Part shown: piece after piece, positions 51,444-61,127 of the stretch | Numbering within the stretch: the stretch's first letter is position 1 | How the letters are laid out: every line of letters starts with the position of its first letter | Origin: Pseudocitrobacter cyperus | Lineage (GTDB): Bacteria; Pseudomonadota; Gammaproteobacteria; Enterobacterales; Enterobacteriaceae | Assembly (NCBI RefSeq): GCF_039889165.1 | Contig: NZ_JAYMYY010000001.1 | Coordinates: 1,550,001 to 1,614,000 of the forward strand | DNA: 64,000 nucleotides | Direction: 5' to 3' | Translations under genes and position numbers: made by a program | Notes under the pieces: model-generated | Told to the model about the DNA's origin: nothing | Databases searched by the model: none | Seen by the model: the letters and a program-made list of their open reading frames with translations, nothing else

Positions 51444-53318
51444 TTATTGTTGCTGGTCGACGATGTCGCCCATCTTAATCTTCGCCGATTTACGCAGGTT
51501 GCTCATCAACGCTTCGAAAGCGATCTGTGCGTTGTTCTGGGTGATCCCCTGAACCATCGCTTTCTTCTGCGCTTCCGGCATTTCGCCCGCTTTCACTTCG
51601 TCCAGCGCCAGCAGAACCACGTTGCCCTGCATGTCGTTGCCCATACCGAAGCTTGGTTTGCCGGGCTGCGGCAACGGCAGTTCGAAGGTTGCCTGGCTCA
51701 GCGGATCCTGGCCGGTACGGCTCAGGGTTTTGGTTTCGCCAAAGCGCAGACCAGCAACTTTCATCGCCTCGTCGCCTTTACCATCTTTTAGCGCAGCCAG
51801 CAGTTTTTCAGCATCGAGTTTCGCCTGCTGCTCTGCTTTGTTGTGCTTAACGATATCGGTCACCTGCGCTTTCACGTCGCTCAGCGGTTTAACCGTTTCT
51901 GCTTTATGCTCCGCTACGCGCAGAACGAAAGCGCGATCGCCATCGACGGTGATGATGTCGGAGTTATTACCCGGTGCGCCGTTTTCGCCCACCAGACCAC
52001 CGTTGAAGATTGCATCGGTGACCGGTTTGAAGTTCAGTTCAGCCGGAACGTTGTCGTGGCCGAACCACTCGGTCACGACCGCTTTCACGCCCGCGACCTG
52101 CTCAGCACTCGCCAGAGAGTCGTTGTCGCTGCTCGCCGCATCACTCACTTTCTGCTGCAATGCGTAGTAGGCGTCCAGCGCTTTTTCCTGCTTCACTTTG
52201 TCAGCAATTTGCGCGTGAACGTCAGCCAGCGCTTTCACTTGTGCAGGCTGAACATCATCCAGTCGCGCAATCAGGAAGCCAACAGAGGAGGTGATAACGC
52301 CAGACAACTGACCTTTCTCTTTCAGGCCCGCGTCTTTCAGCTCCGGCAGCGTGGTGGAATCTTCCAGCCAGCCCATATCACCGCCGTTACGTTTAGAGAT
52401 AACGTCGGTGGATTTCTCTTTGGCAATTGCCGCAAAGTCGCCGCCGCTTTTCAGCTCGTCAAGAATGGCTTTCGCATCGGCTTCCGTTTTAGTCTGGATA
52501 ATGCTGTAACGCTTACGCTCAGGTTGCGTGAACTCATCCTGATGCTGGTCATAGTAAGCCTGTACATCGGCGTCGGTAGCCGCAGACGCCATGCTTGCAG
52601 CATCCAGTTTGATGTAGCTAACGCGGAACTGTTCCGGCGCGACAAACTGGCCTTTATTCTGCTCGTAGTAGCTGGCTACCTCTTCATCGCTCACCTGCTG
52701 CTTTGCCGCCAGCGCATTGACGTCGATGGTGGCTTCACGCACCAGACGCTGCTGGGAAACCAGCGCAGCCAGTTGGTCGGTCTCGCCCGGCAGCATGAAG
52801 TCGGTACCGGCAACGGCGCTGATCAACTGATTAGTGGTCAACTGGTTACGCAGCGCCTGCGCGTACTGATCGGCCGTCATCCCCATTTGATTCACCAGCG
52901 CGTTGTAGCGGGTGTTATCAAATTTCCCTTCGTTCTGGAAGGCCGGGGTGGCGAAGATAGCTTTACGTACCTGCTCATCACTAATGCCGAGGCCCAGTTC
53001 TTTCGCGTATTGGTCGAGCAGCGCTTCGTCCACCAGGCGGCTCAGCACTTGCTGACGCATGGTTTTGATATAGTTTTCGTTAGCCGCCAGTTCGGAGAAT
53101 TGATCGCCCATCTGCTGCTGCATGCGGTTACGCTCGCTGGCAACGGCGTTTTCAAACTGACCGCGGCTGATCTCCTGGCCATTCACCTTTGCGGCATAAT
53201 TACTACCGCCGCCAATCAGGTAGCCACTCACGCCGGTCAAAATGAACGACACAATAATGATACCGAAGATTACCTTGAGCACGACGCTGTTAGCTGCCGT
53301 GCGTAAATTGTCCATCAT
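51444..53318 (-). CDS. ppiD: PpiD, periplasmic folding chaperone
   Basis: Membrane-anchored chaperone at the SecYEG exit. 624 residues (623 in E. coli). One N-terminal anchor (VVLKVIFGIIIVSFILTGVSGYLI, about 12-34), a SurA-like N-domain, and an inactive parvulin domain (about 265-355: RYSIIQTKTEADAKAILDELKSGGDF). Between ybaV and hupB as in E. coli. Confidence 0.96.
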   Translation of the reverse strand: MMDNLRTAANSVVLKVIFGIIIVSFILTGVSGYLIGGGSNYAAKVNGQEISRGQFENAVASERNRMQQQMGDQFSELAANENYIKTMRQQVLSRLVDEALLDQYAKELGLGISDEQVRKAIFATPAFQNEGKFDNTRYNALVNQMGMTADQYAQALRNQLTTNQLISAVAGTDFMLPGETDQLAALVSQQRLVREATIDVNALAAKQQVSDEEVASYYEQNKGQFVAPEQFRVSYIKLDAASMASAATDADVQAYYDQHQDEFTQPERKRYSIIQTKTEADAKAILDELKSGGDFAAIAKEKSTDVISKRNGGDMGWLEDSTTLPELKDAGLKEKGQLSGVITSSVGFLIARLDDVQPAQVKALADVHAQIADKVKQEKALDAYYALQQKVSDAASSDNDSLASAEQVAGVKAVVTEWFGHDNVPAELNFKPVTDAIFNGGLVGENGAPGNNSDIITVDGDRAFVLRVAEHKAETVKPLSDVKAQVTDIVKHNKAEQQAKLDAEKLLAALKDGKGDEAMKVAGLRFGETKTLSRTGQDPLSQATFELPLPQPGKPSFGMGNDMQGNVVLLALDEVKAGEMPEAQKKAMVQGITQNNAQIAFEALMSNLRKSAKIKMGDIVDQQQ

Positions 53319-53514
53319 GGTGTAACAACACTCCGCTGTAGGTGACTTTTATACCCTTTCGCCACAGGTTGCTGACAACCCGGCAAATTCAGAGCAAATA
53401 CCTCGTGCAGCATAGCACGTCTCGACCGCTGCGCGTGAGGCCGTATTTTGACAAGAAAACGGGGCCGTTGTCAGCCCACAACGCGTAGAAACTCGCAGAA
53501 AGTGGCATTTAAGC

Positions 53515-53546
53515 CATAAAAAAAGGCACATCAAGTGATGCGCCCT
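53515..53546 (-). terminator. Terminator of hupB
   Basis: On the minus strand GGGCGCATCA, short loop, TGATGTGCC, then seven T: intrinsic terminator about 35 bp past hupB. Confidence 0.88.
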
Positions 53547-53579
53547 TGTACTGTGTCACATTCCCGAAGGGGAGAGCGA

Positions 53580-53852
53580 TCAGTTTACCGCGTCTTTCAG
53601 TGCCTTGCCTGCACGGAATGCCGGTACTTTCGCTGCAGCGATGGTGATCTCTTTACCAGTTTGCGGGTTGCGGCCAGTACGGGCAGCACGCTCTTTAACG
53701 GCAAAAGTACCAAAACCTACCAGCGCAACGTCATCCCCGGATTGCAGAGATTCAGTAACAGAAGCAATTAATGCATCTAACGCACGTCCGGCTGCAGCTT
53801 TGGAGATATCCGCGCCAGCAGCAATTTTGTCAATCAGTTGAGATTTATTCAC
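53580..53852 (-). CDS. hupB: HupB, HU-beta DNA-binding protein
   Basis: 90-residue nucleoid protein that bends DNA as HU-alpha/beta dimers. The start codon is GTG at 53852 (MNKSQLIDKIAAGADISKAAAGR), as in E. coli; the frame continues upstream with non-conserved residues. The DNA-binding arm GTFAVKERAARTGRNPQTGKEI is intact. Lies directly downstream of lon. Confidence 0.97.
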   Translation of the reverse strand: MNKSQLIDKIAAGADISKAAAGRALDALIASVTESLQSGDDVALVGFGTFAVKERAARTGRNPQTGKEITIAAAKVPAFRAGKALKDAVN

Positions 53853-53989
53853 TGTTCTCTTCCTCTCTTTATTATTTATATCGCACCGGAATCCTTCATG
53901 GTGCAACGCGCAGCAGTTATATCAGGACTGCCATGCCCTTACAACAGGAGTTGTACTAACAGTCCTGCAGCGTCCTAAATTAACGAGAC

Positions 53990-54026
53990 AAAAAAAGGCT
54001 GGCAAGTCCGTTTTTACCTGCCAGCC
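53990..54026 (-). terminator. Terminator of lon
   Basis: On the minus strand GGCTGGCA, 14-nt loop, TGCCAGCC, then seven T: a good intrinsic terminator 30 bp beyond the lon stop. Confidence 0.88.
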
Positions 54027-54058
54027 CTGTTTTTATTGACGCTCTTTGCGCGAGGTCA

Positions 54059-56409
54059 CTATTTTGCGGTCACAACCTGCATGCCAAACGGTTCATTTTG
54101 CAGCGCGAGCGTTAAAACTTCGTCGATGCGTTTGACCGGATGGATGTCCAGATCGGCCAGAACGTTATCAGGAATCTCTTCCAGATCGCGTTTGTTTTCG
54201 TCAGGGATCAACACGGTCTTGATTCCACCGCGATGCGCCGCCAGCAGTTTTTCTTTCAAACCACCAATCGGAAGAACCTGACCACGCAGCGTGATTTCAC
54301 CCGTCATCGCCACATCGGCGCGCACCGGGTTGCCCGTCAGACAGGAAACCAGCGCGGTACACATGGCGATACCTGCACTTGGGCCATCTTTCGGCGTCGC
54401 CCCTTCCGGCACGTGAACGTGAATATCGCGTTTTTCGTAGAAATCCGGGTTGATACCCAGTTTTTCTGCGCGCGCACCACGGTCAACGCCGCCTGAATAG
54501 ACTCCTGCATCACTTCGCCAAGCGATCCGGTATAGGTCAGCTTGCCTTTGCCAGGTACACAGGCGGTTTCAATGGTCAGCAGATCGCCGCCCACCTCCGT
54601 CCATGCCAGGCCAGTCACCTGACCGACGCGGTTTTCGTCATCGGCACGACCATAGTCGAAGCGTTGAACGCCCAGGTAATCGTGCAAATTGTCGCCGTTA
54701 ATTTCGATGTGCTTGAGGGTTTTATCCAACAGCAACTGTTTAACCGCCTTACGGCACAGTTTCGAAATTTCACGCTCAAGGCTACGCACGCCCGCTTCAC
54801 GGGTGTAGTAACGAATGATGCCGACAATCGCGCTGTCATCCACCGTCAGCTCGCCTTTTTTCAGGGCGTTGCGTTCGATTTGCTTCGGCAACAGATGCTG
54901 TTTGGCAATGTTCAGTTTTTCATCTTCGGTATAACCGGAGAGACGAATCACTTCCATACGATCCAGTAACGGCGCCGGAATGTTCATGGAGTTCGAGGTC
55001 GCGACAAACATCACGTCGCTGAGATCGTAATCCACTTCCAGGTAGTGATCGCTGAACGCCACGTTCTGTTCTGGATCCAGCACTTCTAACAAGGCAGAAG
55101 CGGGATCGCCGCGCATATCGGACGACATTTTGTCGATTTCATCGAGCAGGAACAGCGGGTTTTTAACGCCCACTTTCGCCATTTTCTGGATCAATTTACC
55201 CGGCATAGAGCCGATATAGGTACGACGGTGACCACGGATTTCCGCTTCATCACGCACGCCGCCCAGCGCCATACGAATGTACTTACGTCCCGTCGCTTTA
55301 GCGATAGATTGACCCAGAGAGGTTTTACCCACCCCCGGCGGCCCTACCAGGCACAGAATCGGGCCCTTGATTTTGTTCACACGGCTTTGAACCGCAAGAT
55401 ACTCAAGGATGCGGTCTTTCACACGTTCAAGGCCGTAATGGTCGGTATCGAGGATTTCCTGCGCCTGACGAAGGTCTTTTTTGACCTTGCTGCGCGCATT
55501 CCACGGCACCTGTACCATCCAGTCGATATAACCGCGAACTACGGTCGCTTCGGCTGACATCGGGGACATCATTTTCAGCTTCTGCAGTTCGGCTTCGGTT
55601 TTCTCTTTCGCCTCTTTCGGCATTTTCGCCGCGTCGATCTTACGCTTCAGCGCTTCGTTTTCGTCCGGCGCGTCGTCCATCTCGCCCAGTTCTTTCTGAA
55701 TAGCTTTCATTTGCTCATTCAGATAGTACTCACGCTGAGACTTCTCCATCTGCTTTTTCACACGGCTGCGAATACGTTTCTCAACCTGCAGCAGATCGAT
55801 TTCCGACTCCATCATCGCCATCAGATATTCGAGGCGTTCGTTGATGTCAGACATTTCGAGCACAGACTGTTTGTCCGCCAGTTTCAGCGGCATGTGCGCA
55901 GCAATGGTGTCAGCCAGACGTGCAGGATCGTCGATGCTGTTCAGCGACGTCAGCACTTCTGGCGGGATTTTTTTATTTAGCTTGATGTAGCCTTCGAACT
56001 GGCTAATCGCGGTACGCACCAGCACTTCCTGCTCGCGCTCTTCGATATCCGGAGATTCCAGATATTCCGCTTTCGCCGAAAAGTGTTCACCGTTATCCGA
56101 CAACGTGGTGATACGCGCACGCTGTAAGCCTTCAACCAGCACTTTTACAGTGCCATCTGGCAGCTTCAGCATTTGCAAAATAGAGGCCACGGTCCCGACG
56201 GTGAAAAGATCGTTTACACCCGGCTCATCCGTTGATGCTTCTTTCTGCGCAACCAACATGATTTTTTTATCATGATCCATGGCGGCTTCAAGGCAACGGA
56301 TAGATTTTTCCCGCCCTACAAACAAGGGTATGACCATGTGCGGATAAACCACCACATCGCGCAACGGCAATACGGGGATTTCAATGCGTTCAGAACGCTC
56401 AGGATTCAT
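54059..56409 (-). pseudogene. lon: Lon protease, frameshifted before the protease active site
   Basis: ATP-dependent cytosolic protease. From ATG 56409 (MNPERSERIEIPVLPL) the frame matches E. coli Lon closely through the N-domain and AAA+ module (Walker A GPPGVGKTS) to TVVRA (residue 647). The next residues belong to another frame and end at 54337, giving 690 residues instead of 784. The downstream frame (54059 to about 54470) encodes the rest, including PKDGPSAG with catalytic Ser679 and GGLKEK with Lys722. The junction is a GC run (GC x4, 54468-54475); the E. coli-like protein needs four more bases (GC x6). The predicted product cannot cut proteins. The whole remainder is intact, so the change is recent or an assembly error. 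Confidence 0.9.
54468..54475 (-). repeat. lon: GC-dinucleotide tract at the lon frameshift
   Basis: Four GC units. Six would restore the reading frame and give Val-Val-Arg-Ala-Arg-Ala-Glu-Lys, with Ser679 at exactly its E. coli number, so two units (4 bp) appear to have been lost. Confidence 0.85.
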
Positions 56410-56491
56410 AGAGCTCTCTCTTAGTTTAATGTCCGCCAGGTAATCAGATGACATAAGTGTGCGTCATGTCATCATTAACATGTATGTCAGT

Positions 56492-56520
56492 ATATGGGGA
56501 TGTATTCCACACATTCAACG
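56492..56520 (-). promoter_or_regulatory. Sigma-32 promoter of lon
   Basis: On the minus strand CGTTGAATG (56520-56512) then CCCCATAT (56499-56492), the same arrangement as the known heat-shock promoter of E. coli lon, about 85 bp before the start. Confidence 0.88.
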
Positions 56521-56536
56521 GCATGTTTACGGAAAA

Positions 56537-56566
56537 ATAAAAGGGGAGATAAAATCCCCCCTTTTT
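56537..56566 (-). terminator. Terminator of clpX
   Basis: On the minus strand GGGGGA / TCCCC stem followed by TTTTATTTTT, 30 bp past the clpX stop. Confidence 0.75.
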
Positions 56567-56593
56567 GATTAACTGATTGTATGAATTGGCGAA

Positions 56594-57868
56594 TTATTCA
56601 CCAGATGCTTGCTGCGCTTCCGGCTTGCCGTAAATCAGCAGCGGCTTGCTCTGGCCGCCAATCACTGACTCATCGATAACCACTTTTTCGACGTCTTCCA
56701 TGGAAGGCAGATCGTACATGGTATCGAGCAGCGCAGCTTCGACGATAGAGCGCAGACCACGCGCACCGGTTTTACGAATCATCGCTTTCTTGGCAATCGC
56801 GTCCAGCGCTTCATCGCGGAACTCCAGATCGACACCTTCCAGATTGAACAGCGCCTGATACTGTTTAGTCAGGGCGTTTTTCGGCTCTTTCAGGATCTGA
56901 ATCAGCGCGTCTTCGCTCAGTTCATTCAGCGTCGCAACCACCGGCAGACGACCAATAAATTCCGGGATCAGACCAAACTTGATCAAATCTTCCGGTTCAA
57001 CCTGCGTCAGCAGTTCACCTTCGCTGGCTTTATCAGTTTTCGATTTCACGGTCGCGCCGAAGCCGATGCCGGAACCGGTTTCTACACGGTTAGCGATAAC
57101 TTTATCGAGGCCCGCAAACGCGCCGCCGCAGATAAACAGAATCCTGGAGGTATCAACCTGCAAGAACTCCTGCTGCGGATGTTTGCGCCCGCCCTGCGGC
57201 GGAACGGCAGCTACAGTGCCTTCAATCAGTTTCAGCAGAGCCTGCTGTACGCCTTCGCCCGACACGTCACGGGTGATGGACGGGTTATCAGATTTGCGTG
57301 AAATCTTGTCGATTTCATCGATGTAGACAATGCCGCGCTGGGCTTTCTGGACATCGTAATCGCATTTCTGCAGCAGTTTCTGAATGATGTTCTCAACGTC
57401 TTCACCAACGTAACCCGCTTCGGTCAACGTGGTGGCATCGGCCATGGTGAACGGAACGTCCAGCAGGCGCGCCAGCGTTTCCGCCAGCAGCGTTTTACCG
57501 GAACCGGTTGGGCCGATCAGCAGAATGTTACTTTTGCCCAGCTCAACACCGTTACTGGTATCGCCGTTGCGCAGACGTTTGTAGTGGTTATAAACCGCTA
57601 CAGCCAGAACCTTTTTCGCCTGTTCCTGCCCAATGACGTAGTCATCCAGGTGATGGCGAATTTCATGTGGCGTCGGCAATGCACTACGTTCACGATGCGG
57701 CGCCACTTCTTTAATCTCTTCGCGAATGATGTCGTTACACAAATCAACACATTCGTCGCAGATATACACTGACGGCCCGGCGATCAGCTTACGCACTTCG
57801 TGCTGGCTTTTGCCGCAAAAAGAGCAATACAACAGTTTGCCCGAACCATCTTTGCGTTTATCTGTCAT
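56594..57868 (-). CDS. clpX: ClpX, ATPase subunit of ClpXP protease
   Basis: 424 residues as in E. coli. N-terminal C4 zinc-binding domain (YCSFCGKSQHEV...YICDECVDLC, residues about 14-40) binds substrates and adaptors; the AAA+ domain has Walker A GPTGSGKT and Walker B VYIDEIDKI; pore GYVG and the IGF loop (GSGIGFGATVK) that docks on ClpP are intact. Follows clpP by 128 bp in the same direction. Confidence 0.98.
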   Translation of the reverse strand: MTDKRKDGSGKLLYCSFCGKSQHEVRKLIAGPSVYICDECVDLCNDIIREEIKEVAPHRERSALPTPHEIRHHLDDYVIGQEQAKKVLAVAVYNHYKRLRNGDTSNGVELGKSNILLIGPTGSGKTLLAETLARLLDVPFTMADATTLTEAGYVGEDVENIIQKLLQKCDYDVQKAQRGIVYIDEIDKISRKSDNPSITRDVSGEGVQQALLKLIEGTVAAVPPQGGRKHPQQEFLQVDTSRILFICGGAFAGLDKVIANRVETGSGIGFGATVKSKTDKASEGELLTQVEPEDLIKFGLIPEFIGRLPVVATLNELSEDALIQILKEPKNALTKQYQALFNLEGVDLEFRDEALDAIAKKAMIRKTGARGLRSIVEAALLDTMYDLPSMEDVEKVVIDESVIGGQSKPLLIYGKPEAQQASGE

Positions 57869-57996
57869 GAGTCAAAACCTCTTTTTAAGTTCTTTGTGCC
57901 GCATATGACGACGCAAATGCCATTCTCAAGCGCAAGCCGCTACGCAAGCGTTGTGCCGCCCATACATAGTATAGCGGCACACCCGCGCTCTGGGCA

Positions 57997-58620
57997 TCAA
58001 TTACGATGGGTCAAAATTGAGTCGACCAGGCCGTACTCTACTGCCTCAGAGGCAGAGAGGAAGCGATCGCGTTCGGTATCACGTTCGATCTGCTCAAGAG
58101 ATTGACCCGTATGGTGGGCCATAAGTTCATTCATGCGCCCTTTAACTTTCAGGATTTCGCGGGCGTGGATTTCGATATCCGTCGCCTGACCCTGATAGCC
58201 ACCCAGCGGCTGGTGGATCATCACGCGCGAGTTCGGCAGGCAGAAACGCTTGCCTTTCGCCCCTGCGGTCAGCAGGAAGGCGCCCATGGACGCCGCCTGG
58301 CCCATACAAATGGTGCTCACGTCCGGCTTGATGAACTGCATGGTGTCATAAATCGACATCCCGGCAGTGATGACGCCGCCTGGGGAGTTAATGTACAGGT
58401 AAATATCTTTTTCCGGGTTTTCCGCTTCCAGAAACAGCATCTGCGCCACGATCAGGTTAGCCATGTGGTCTTCCACCTGGCCGGTCAGAAAGATAACGCG
58501 CTCCTTAAGAAGACGGGAGTAGATATCAAAAGAACGTTCACCGCGTGAGGTCTGTTCGATGACCATCGGCACCAGGGCCATATGGGGTGCAAAGTTATCT
58601 CGTTCGCCACTGTATGACAT
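57997..58620 (-). CDS. clpP: ClpP, protease subunit
   Basis: Serine peptidase tetradecamer working with ClpX or ClpA. 207 residues including a 14-residue propeptide cleaved at MALVPM. Catalytic Ser111 in MGQAASMGAF, His136 in MIHQPLGG and the Asp near the C-terminus are present. The start MSYSGERDNFAP (58620) is the family one; codons up to 58701 are not. Heat-shock promoter upstream; clpX downstream. Confidence 0.98.
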   Translation of the reverse strand: MSYSGERDNFAPHMALVPMVIEQTSRGERSFDIYSRLLKERVIFLTGQVEDHMANLIVAQMLFLEAENPEKDIYLYINSPGGVITAGMSIYDTMQFIKPDVSTICMGQAASMGAFLLTAGAKGKRFCLPNSRVMIHQPLGGYQGQATDIEIHAREILKVKGRMNELMAHHTGQSLEQIERDTERDRFLSASEAVEYGLVDSILTHRN

Positions 58621-58721
58621 TTCCGTCTCCTGGATAAAAAAATGAAACCTGCTGTACTGATTGTACCTTGTTTGCAACCTTGTGGACGGTTTACCAGCCA
58701 TCGCAGCTAATACTTCCCCTT

Positions 58722-58750
58722 TTATGGGGACGAACCCACCCTATTTCAAG
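58722..58750 (-). promoter_or_regulatory. Sigma-32 promoter of clpP
   Basis: On the minus strand CTTGAAA (58750-58744), a 14-bp spacer and CCCCATAA (58729-58722), a near-perfect heat-shock promoter about 100 bp before clpP. Confidence 0.9.
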
Positions 58751-58823
58751 CATAACAATATTTTGCCGTTACGCTAACACCGAAACTGCGTTTTATCACG
58801 CTTACGCTGTCTATCAGTGCGAT

Positions 58824-58860
58824 AAAAAAAACCCGCTGCCGGAAGGCAACGGGTTTTTGC
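58824..58860 (-). terminator. Terminator of tig
   Basis: On the minus strand AACCCGTTGCC, loop TTCC, GGCAGCGGGTT, then a T run: intrinsic terminator about 30 bp after tig. Confidence 0.88.
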
Positions 58861-58886
58861 TCAAACTTTAAACGCAGGAAGCGAAA

Positions 58887-60185
58887 TTACGCCTGCTGGT
58901 TCATCAGTTCGTTGAAGGAAGTTGCTTTTTCAGACACTTTCGCTTTTTCCAGAACCGCTTCAACAGCTTGTTCTTCCAGAGCGACGCTGCGCATGTTTTC
59001 CATCAGTTCTTTGTTTTTGCTGTAGAACTCGATAACTTCTTTCGGATCTTCGTAGGCAGAGGCCATTTCTTCGATCAGCGTCGCTACGCGAGCTTCATCA
59101 GCTTTCAGTTCGTTGGTGCGAATCACTTCGCCCAGCAGCAGGCCAACGACTACGCGGCGTTTAGCCTGTTCTTCGAACAGTTCACGCGGCAGTTCCATCG
59201 CTTGTTGCTGGTTGCCACCGAAACGCTGAGCAGCCTGACGACGCAGAACGTCGATTTCGCTGTCGATCAGGGCAGCCGGAACGTCGATTTCGTTCGCTTT
59301 CACCAGGCCTTCAATCGCCTGAGATTTAACACGGTTACGTACTGCGCCTTTCAGCTCACGTTCCATGTTTTTACGTACTTCTGCACGCAGACCGTCAACG
59401 GAACCATCTTCAACGCCGAAACGTTTGATGAACTCAGCAGTCAGTTCCGGCAGTTCACGTTCTTCAACTTTTTTCAGGTTGATAACGAATTTCGCCGCTT
59501 TACCTTTCAGGTTTTCAGCGTGGTACTCTTCCGGGAAGGTAACGTCGATGGTGAACTCTTCACCCGCTTTGTGACCTTTGATACCGTCTTCGAAGCCCGG
59601 GATCATACGACCCTGGCCCATAGCCAGTACGAAATCAGTCGCTTTGCCGCCTTCGAACTCTTCGCCGTCCACAGAACCGCTGAAGTCAACGGTAACACGG
59701 TCTTCAGCATCAACTGCGCCATCTTTGTCTTTCCAGGTCGCCTGTTGTTTACGCAGGGTGTCCAGCATGCCGTCAACGTCAGTTTCGGTCACTTCAACAA
59801 CCGGTTTTTCAACTTCGATTGCGTCCAGGCCTTTCAGCTCAACTTCCGGATACACTTCGAACTCAACCGCGTAGGTGAAATCTTCGCCCAGTTTGTATTC
59901 GCCCGGAACGTAGTTTGGTGCGCCAGCCGGGTTGATTTTTTCTTTGATGATCGCATCAACGAAGTTGCGGCTCATCAGGTCGCCCAGCACGTCCTGGCGA
60001 ACAGAAGCGCCATAACGCTGAGCAACAACATTCATTGGTACTTTGCCCTTACGGAAGCCGTCAATGCGTACTTTTTTCGCTACGTTGACCAGCTCGCTTT
60101 TTACAGCAGTTTCGATGCTGTCAGCAGGGATAGTAATCGTTACGCGGCGGCCAAGGCCCTGAGTGGTTTCAACTGAAACTTGCAT
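58887..60185 (-). CDS. tig: Trigger factor, ribosome-bound chaperone
   Basis: First chaperone to meet nascent chains; docks on L23 by the GFRKGKVP loop (residues about 43-50). 432 residues as in E. coli. Order: ribosome-binding domain, PPIase (FKBP-like) domain about 150-245 (DGAVDAEDRVTVDFSGSVDGEEF), C-terminal cradle helices. Upstream of clpP. Confidence 0.98.
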   Translation of the reverse strand: MQVSVETTQGLGRRVTITIPADSIETAVKSELVNVAKKVRIDGFRKGKVPMNVVAQRYGASVRQDVLGDLMSRNFVDAIIKEKINPAGAPNYVPGEYKLGEDFTYAVEFEVYPEVELKGLDAIEVEKPVVEVTETDVDGMLDTLRKQQATWKDKDGAVDAEDRVTVDFSGSVDGEEFEGGKATDFVLAMGQGRMIPGFEDGIKGHKAGEEFTIDVTFPEEYHAENLKGKAAKFVINLKKVEERELPELTAEFIKRFGVEDGSVDGLRAEVRKNMERELKGAVRNRVKSQAIEGLVKANEIDVPAALIDSEIDVLRRQAAQRFGGNQQQAMELPRELFEEQAKRRVVVGLLLGEVIRTNELKADEARVATLIEEMASAYEDPKEVIEFYSKNKELMENMRSVALEEQAVEAVLEKAKVSEKATSFNELMNQQA

Positions 60186-60522
60186 CTTGTTACCTCAAAA
60201 AAATCACAGTGCTCGGTCAACTCTGAGTTTTGCCTCGCAATACCGGGATGTTCTCTTTAAATCAGATTCACATTCCGTGTCGCCAGAATCATCCCGAAGA
60301 CATTCCGAAAAATAAGACGCGCATTATAGCGGCATCACTGATATGAGTCGAGAACGGTTGTTATGCCTGGATGCGGCTTTTTTCACAATTCCCGGCTATT
60401 TTTTGTCTGAAAATGGTGAAGCACGCCCATTTTTCAGACAAAACAAAACGGCCCGCAGGCCGTTTTCTCATAATTCTGTACGCAACATACTGGAAAAGTT
60501 CCGTTCGTTGCAAATGCCTTTT
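60186..60522. other. Non-coding region between tig and bolA
   Basis: 337 bp. Holds the tig promoter/leader and the bolA terminator (60445-60466). It also has an imperfect inverted repeat GTCTGAAAATGG / CCATTTTTCAGAC (60405-60439; one-base bulge) of unknown role. No credible gene: two overlapping 77-78-codon frames lack homology. Confidence 0.6.
60445..60466 (-). terminator. Terminator of bolA
   Basis: 9-bp stem AAAACGGCC / GGCCGTTTT with a CGCA loop, ending in T on the minus strand, about 57 bp past bolA. Confidence 0.82.
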
Positions 60523-60840
60523 CTACGCCAGGCTTCCCGCGCCGCGACAAGGCGGCGATGCGACGACAGTATCCTGTAACCCCTCCCACTCTTTACGCGT
60601 ATAGGTGTGCAACGCCAGAGCGTGCACCGTGGAAGCCAGCTCCTCCGTTAAGGTGCCGTAGATCATGCGGTGACGATTAAGAAAACGTTCACCGGTGAAA
60701 CGATCGCTGACCAGCACTACCTTGAAGTGACTTTCGGAACCCGCCGGTACGTTGTGGCGATAGCTCTCATCCGTCACTTCGAGGAACACAGGTTCAAACG
60801 CTGCCCTTAATTTTTCTTCGATTTGTTCACGTATCATCAT
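60523..60840 (-). CDS. bolA: BolA, stress-response morphogene
   Basis: 105 residues as in E. coli. Regulator of morphology, biofilm and stress response that also pairs with monothiol glutaredoxin GrxD to bind an Fe-S cluster. Conserved BolA block SESHFKVVLVSDRFTGERFLNRHRMIYGTL with the Fe-S His. Divergent from yajG. Confidence 0.96.
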   Translation of the reverse strand: MMIREQIEEKLRAAFEPVFLEVTDESYRHNVPAGSESHFKVVLVSDRFTGERFLNRHRMIYGTLTEELASTVHALALHTYTRKEWEGLQDTVVASPPCRGAGSLA

Positions 60841-61127
60841 GAAGTTACTCCTCCGACAACGTTGAGATGCCGTCTATCCCTTTAAATGTTAGCCGCTTTT
60901 ACCGTTTCCATTACACAAAGACAACAAAAAATTAGCGTTTGTCTGATATAAACGCGCAACCCAATGAAGTTAACTGCGTTCTCTTCTTTTACACACCCTT
61001 CGCCGCTGCATAAGGCGATAAAACATACAACACGATGAAATTACATGCATTGCCTACTTCCCCTTGCCGTTGGCGATGTTATGATGGCGGGAATTTTCAG
61101 TAAACAATGCGTTTTGAGAGCCTGAAC

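Noticed and set aside
51843..53306. 487-codon plus-strand frame opposite ppiD
   Set aside because: Entirely antisense to a well-conserved gene; no ribosome binding site and composition is that of a shadow frame.
58968..60176. 402-codon plus-strand frame opposite tig
   Set aside because: Phe/Val/Asn-rich shadow of the trigger factor gene; not a plausible protein.
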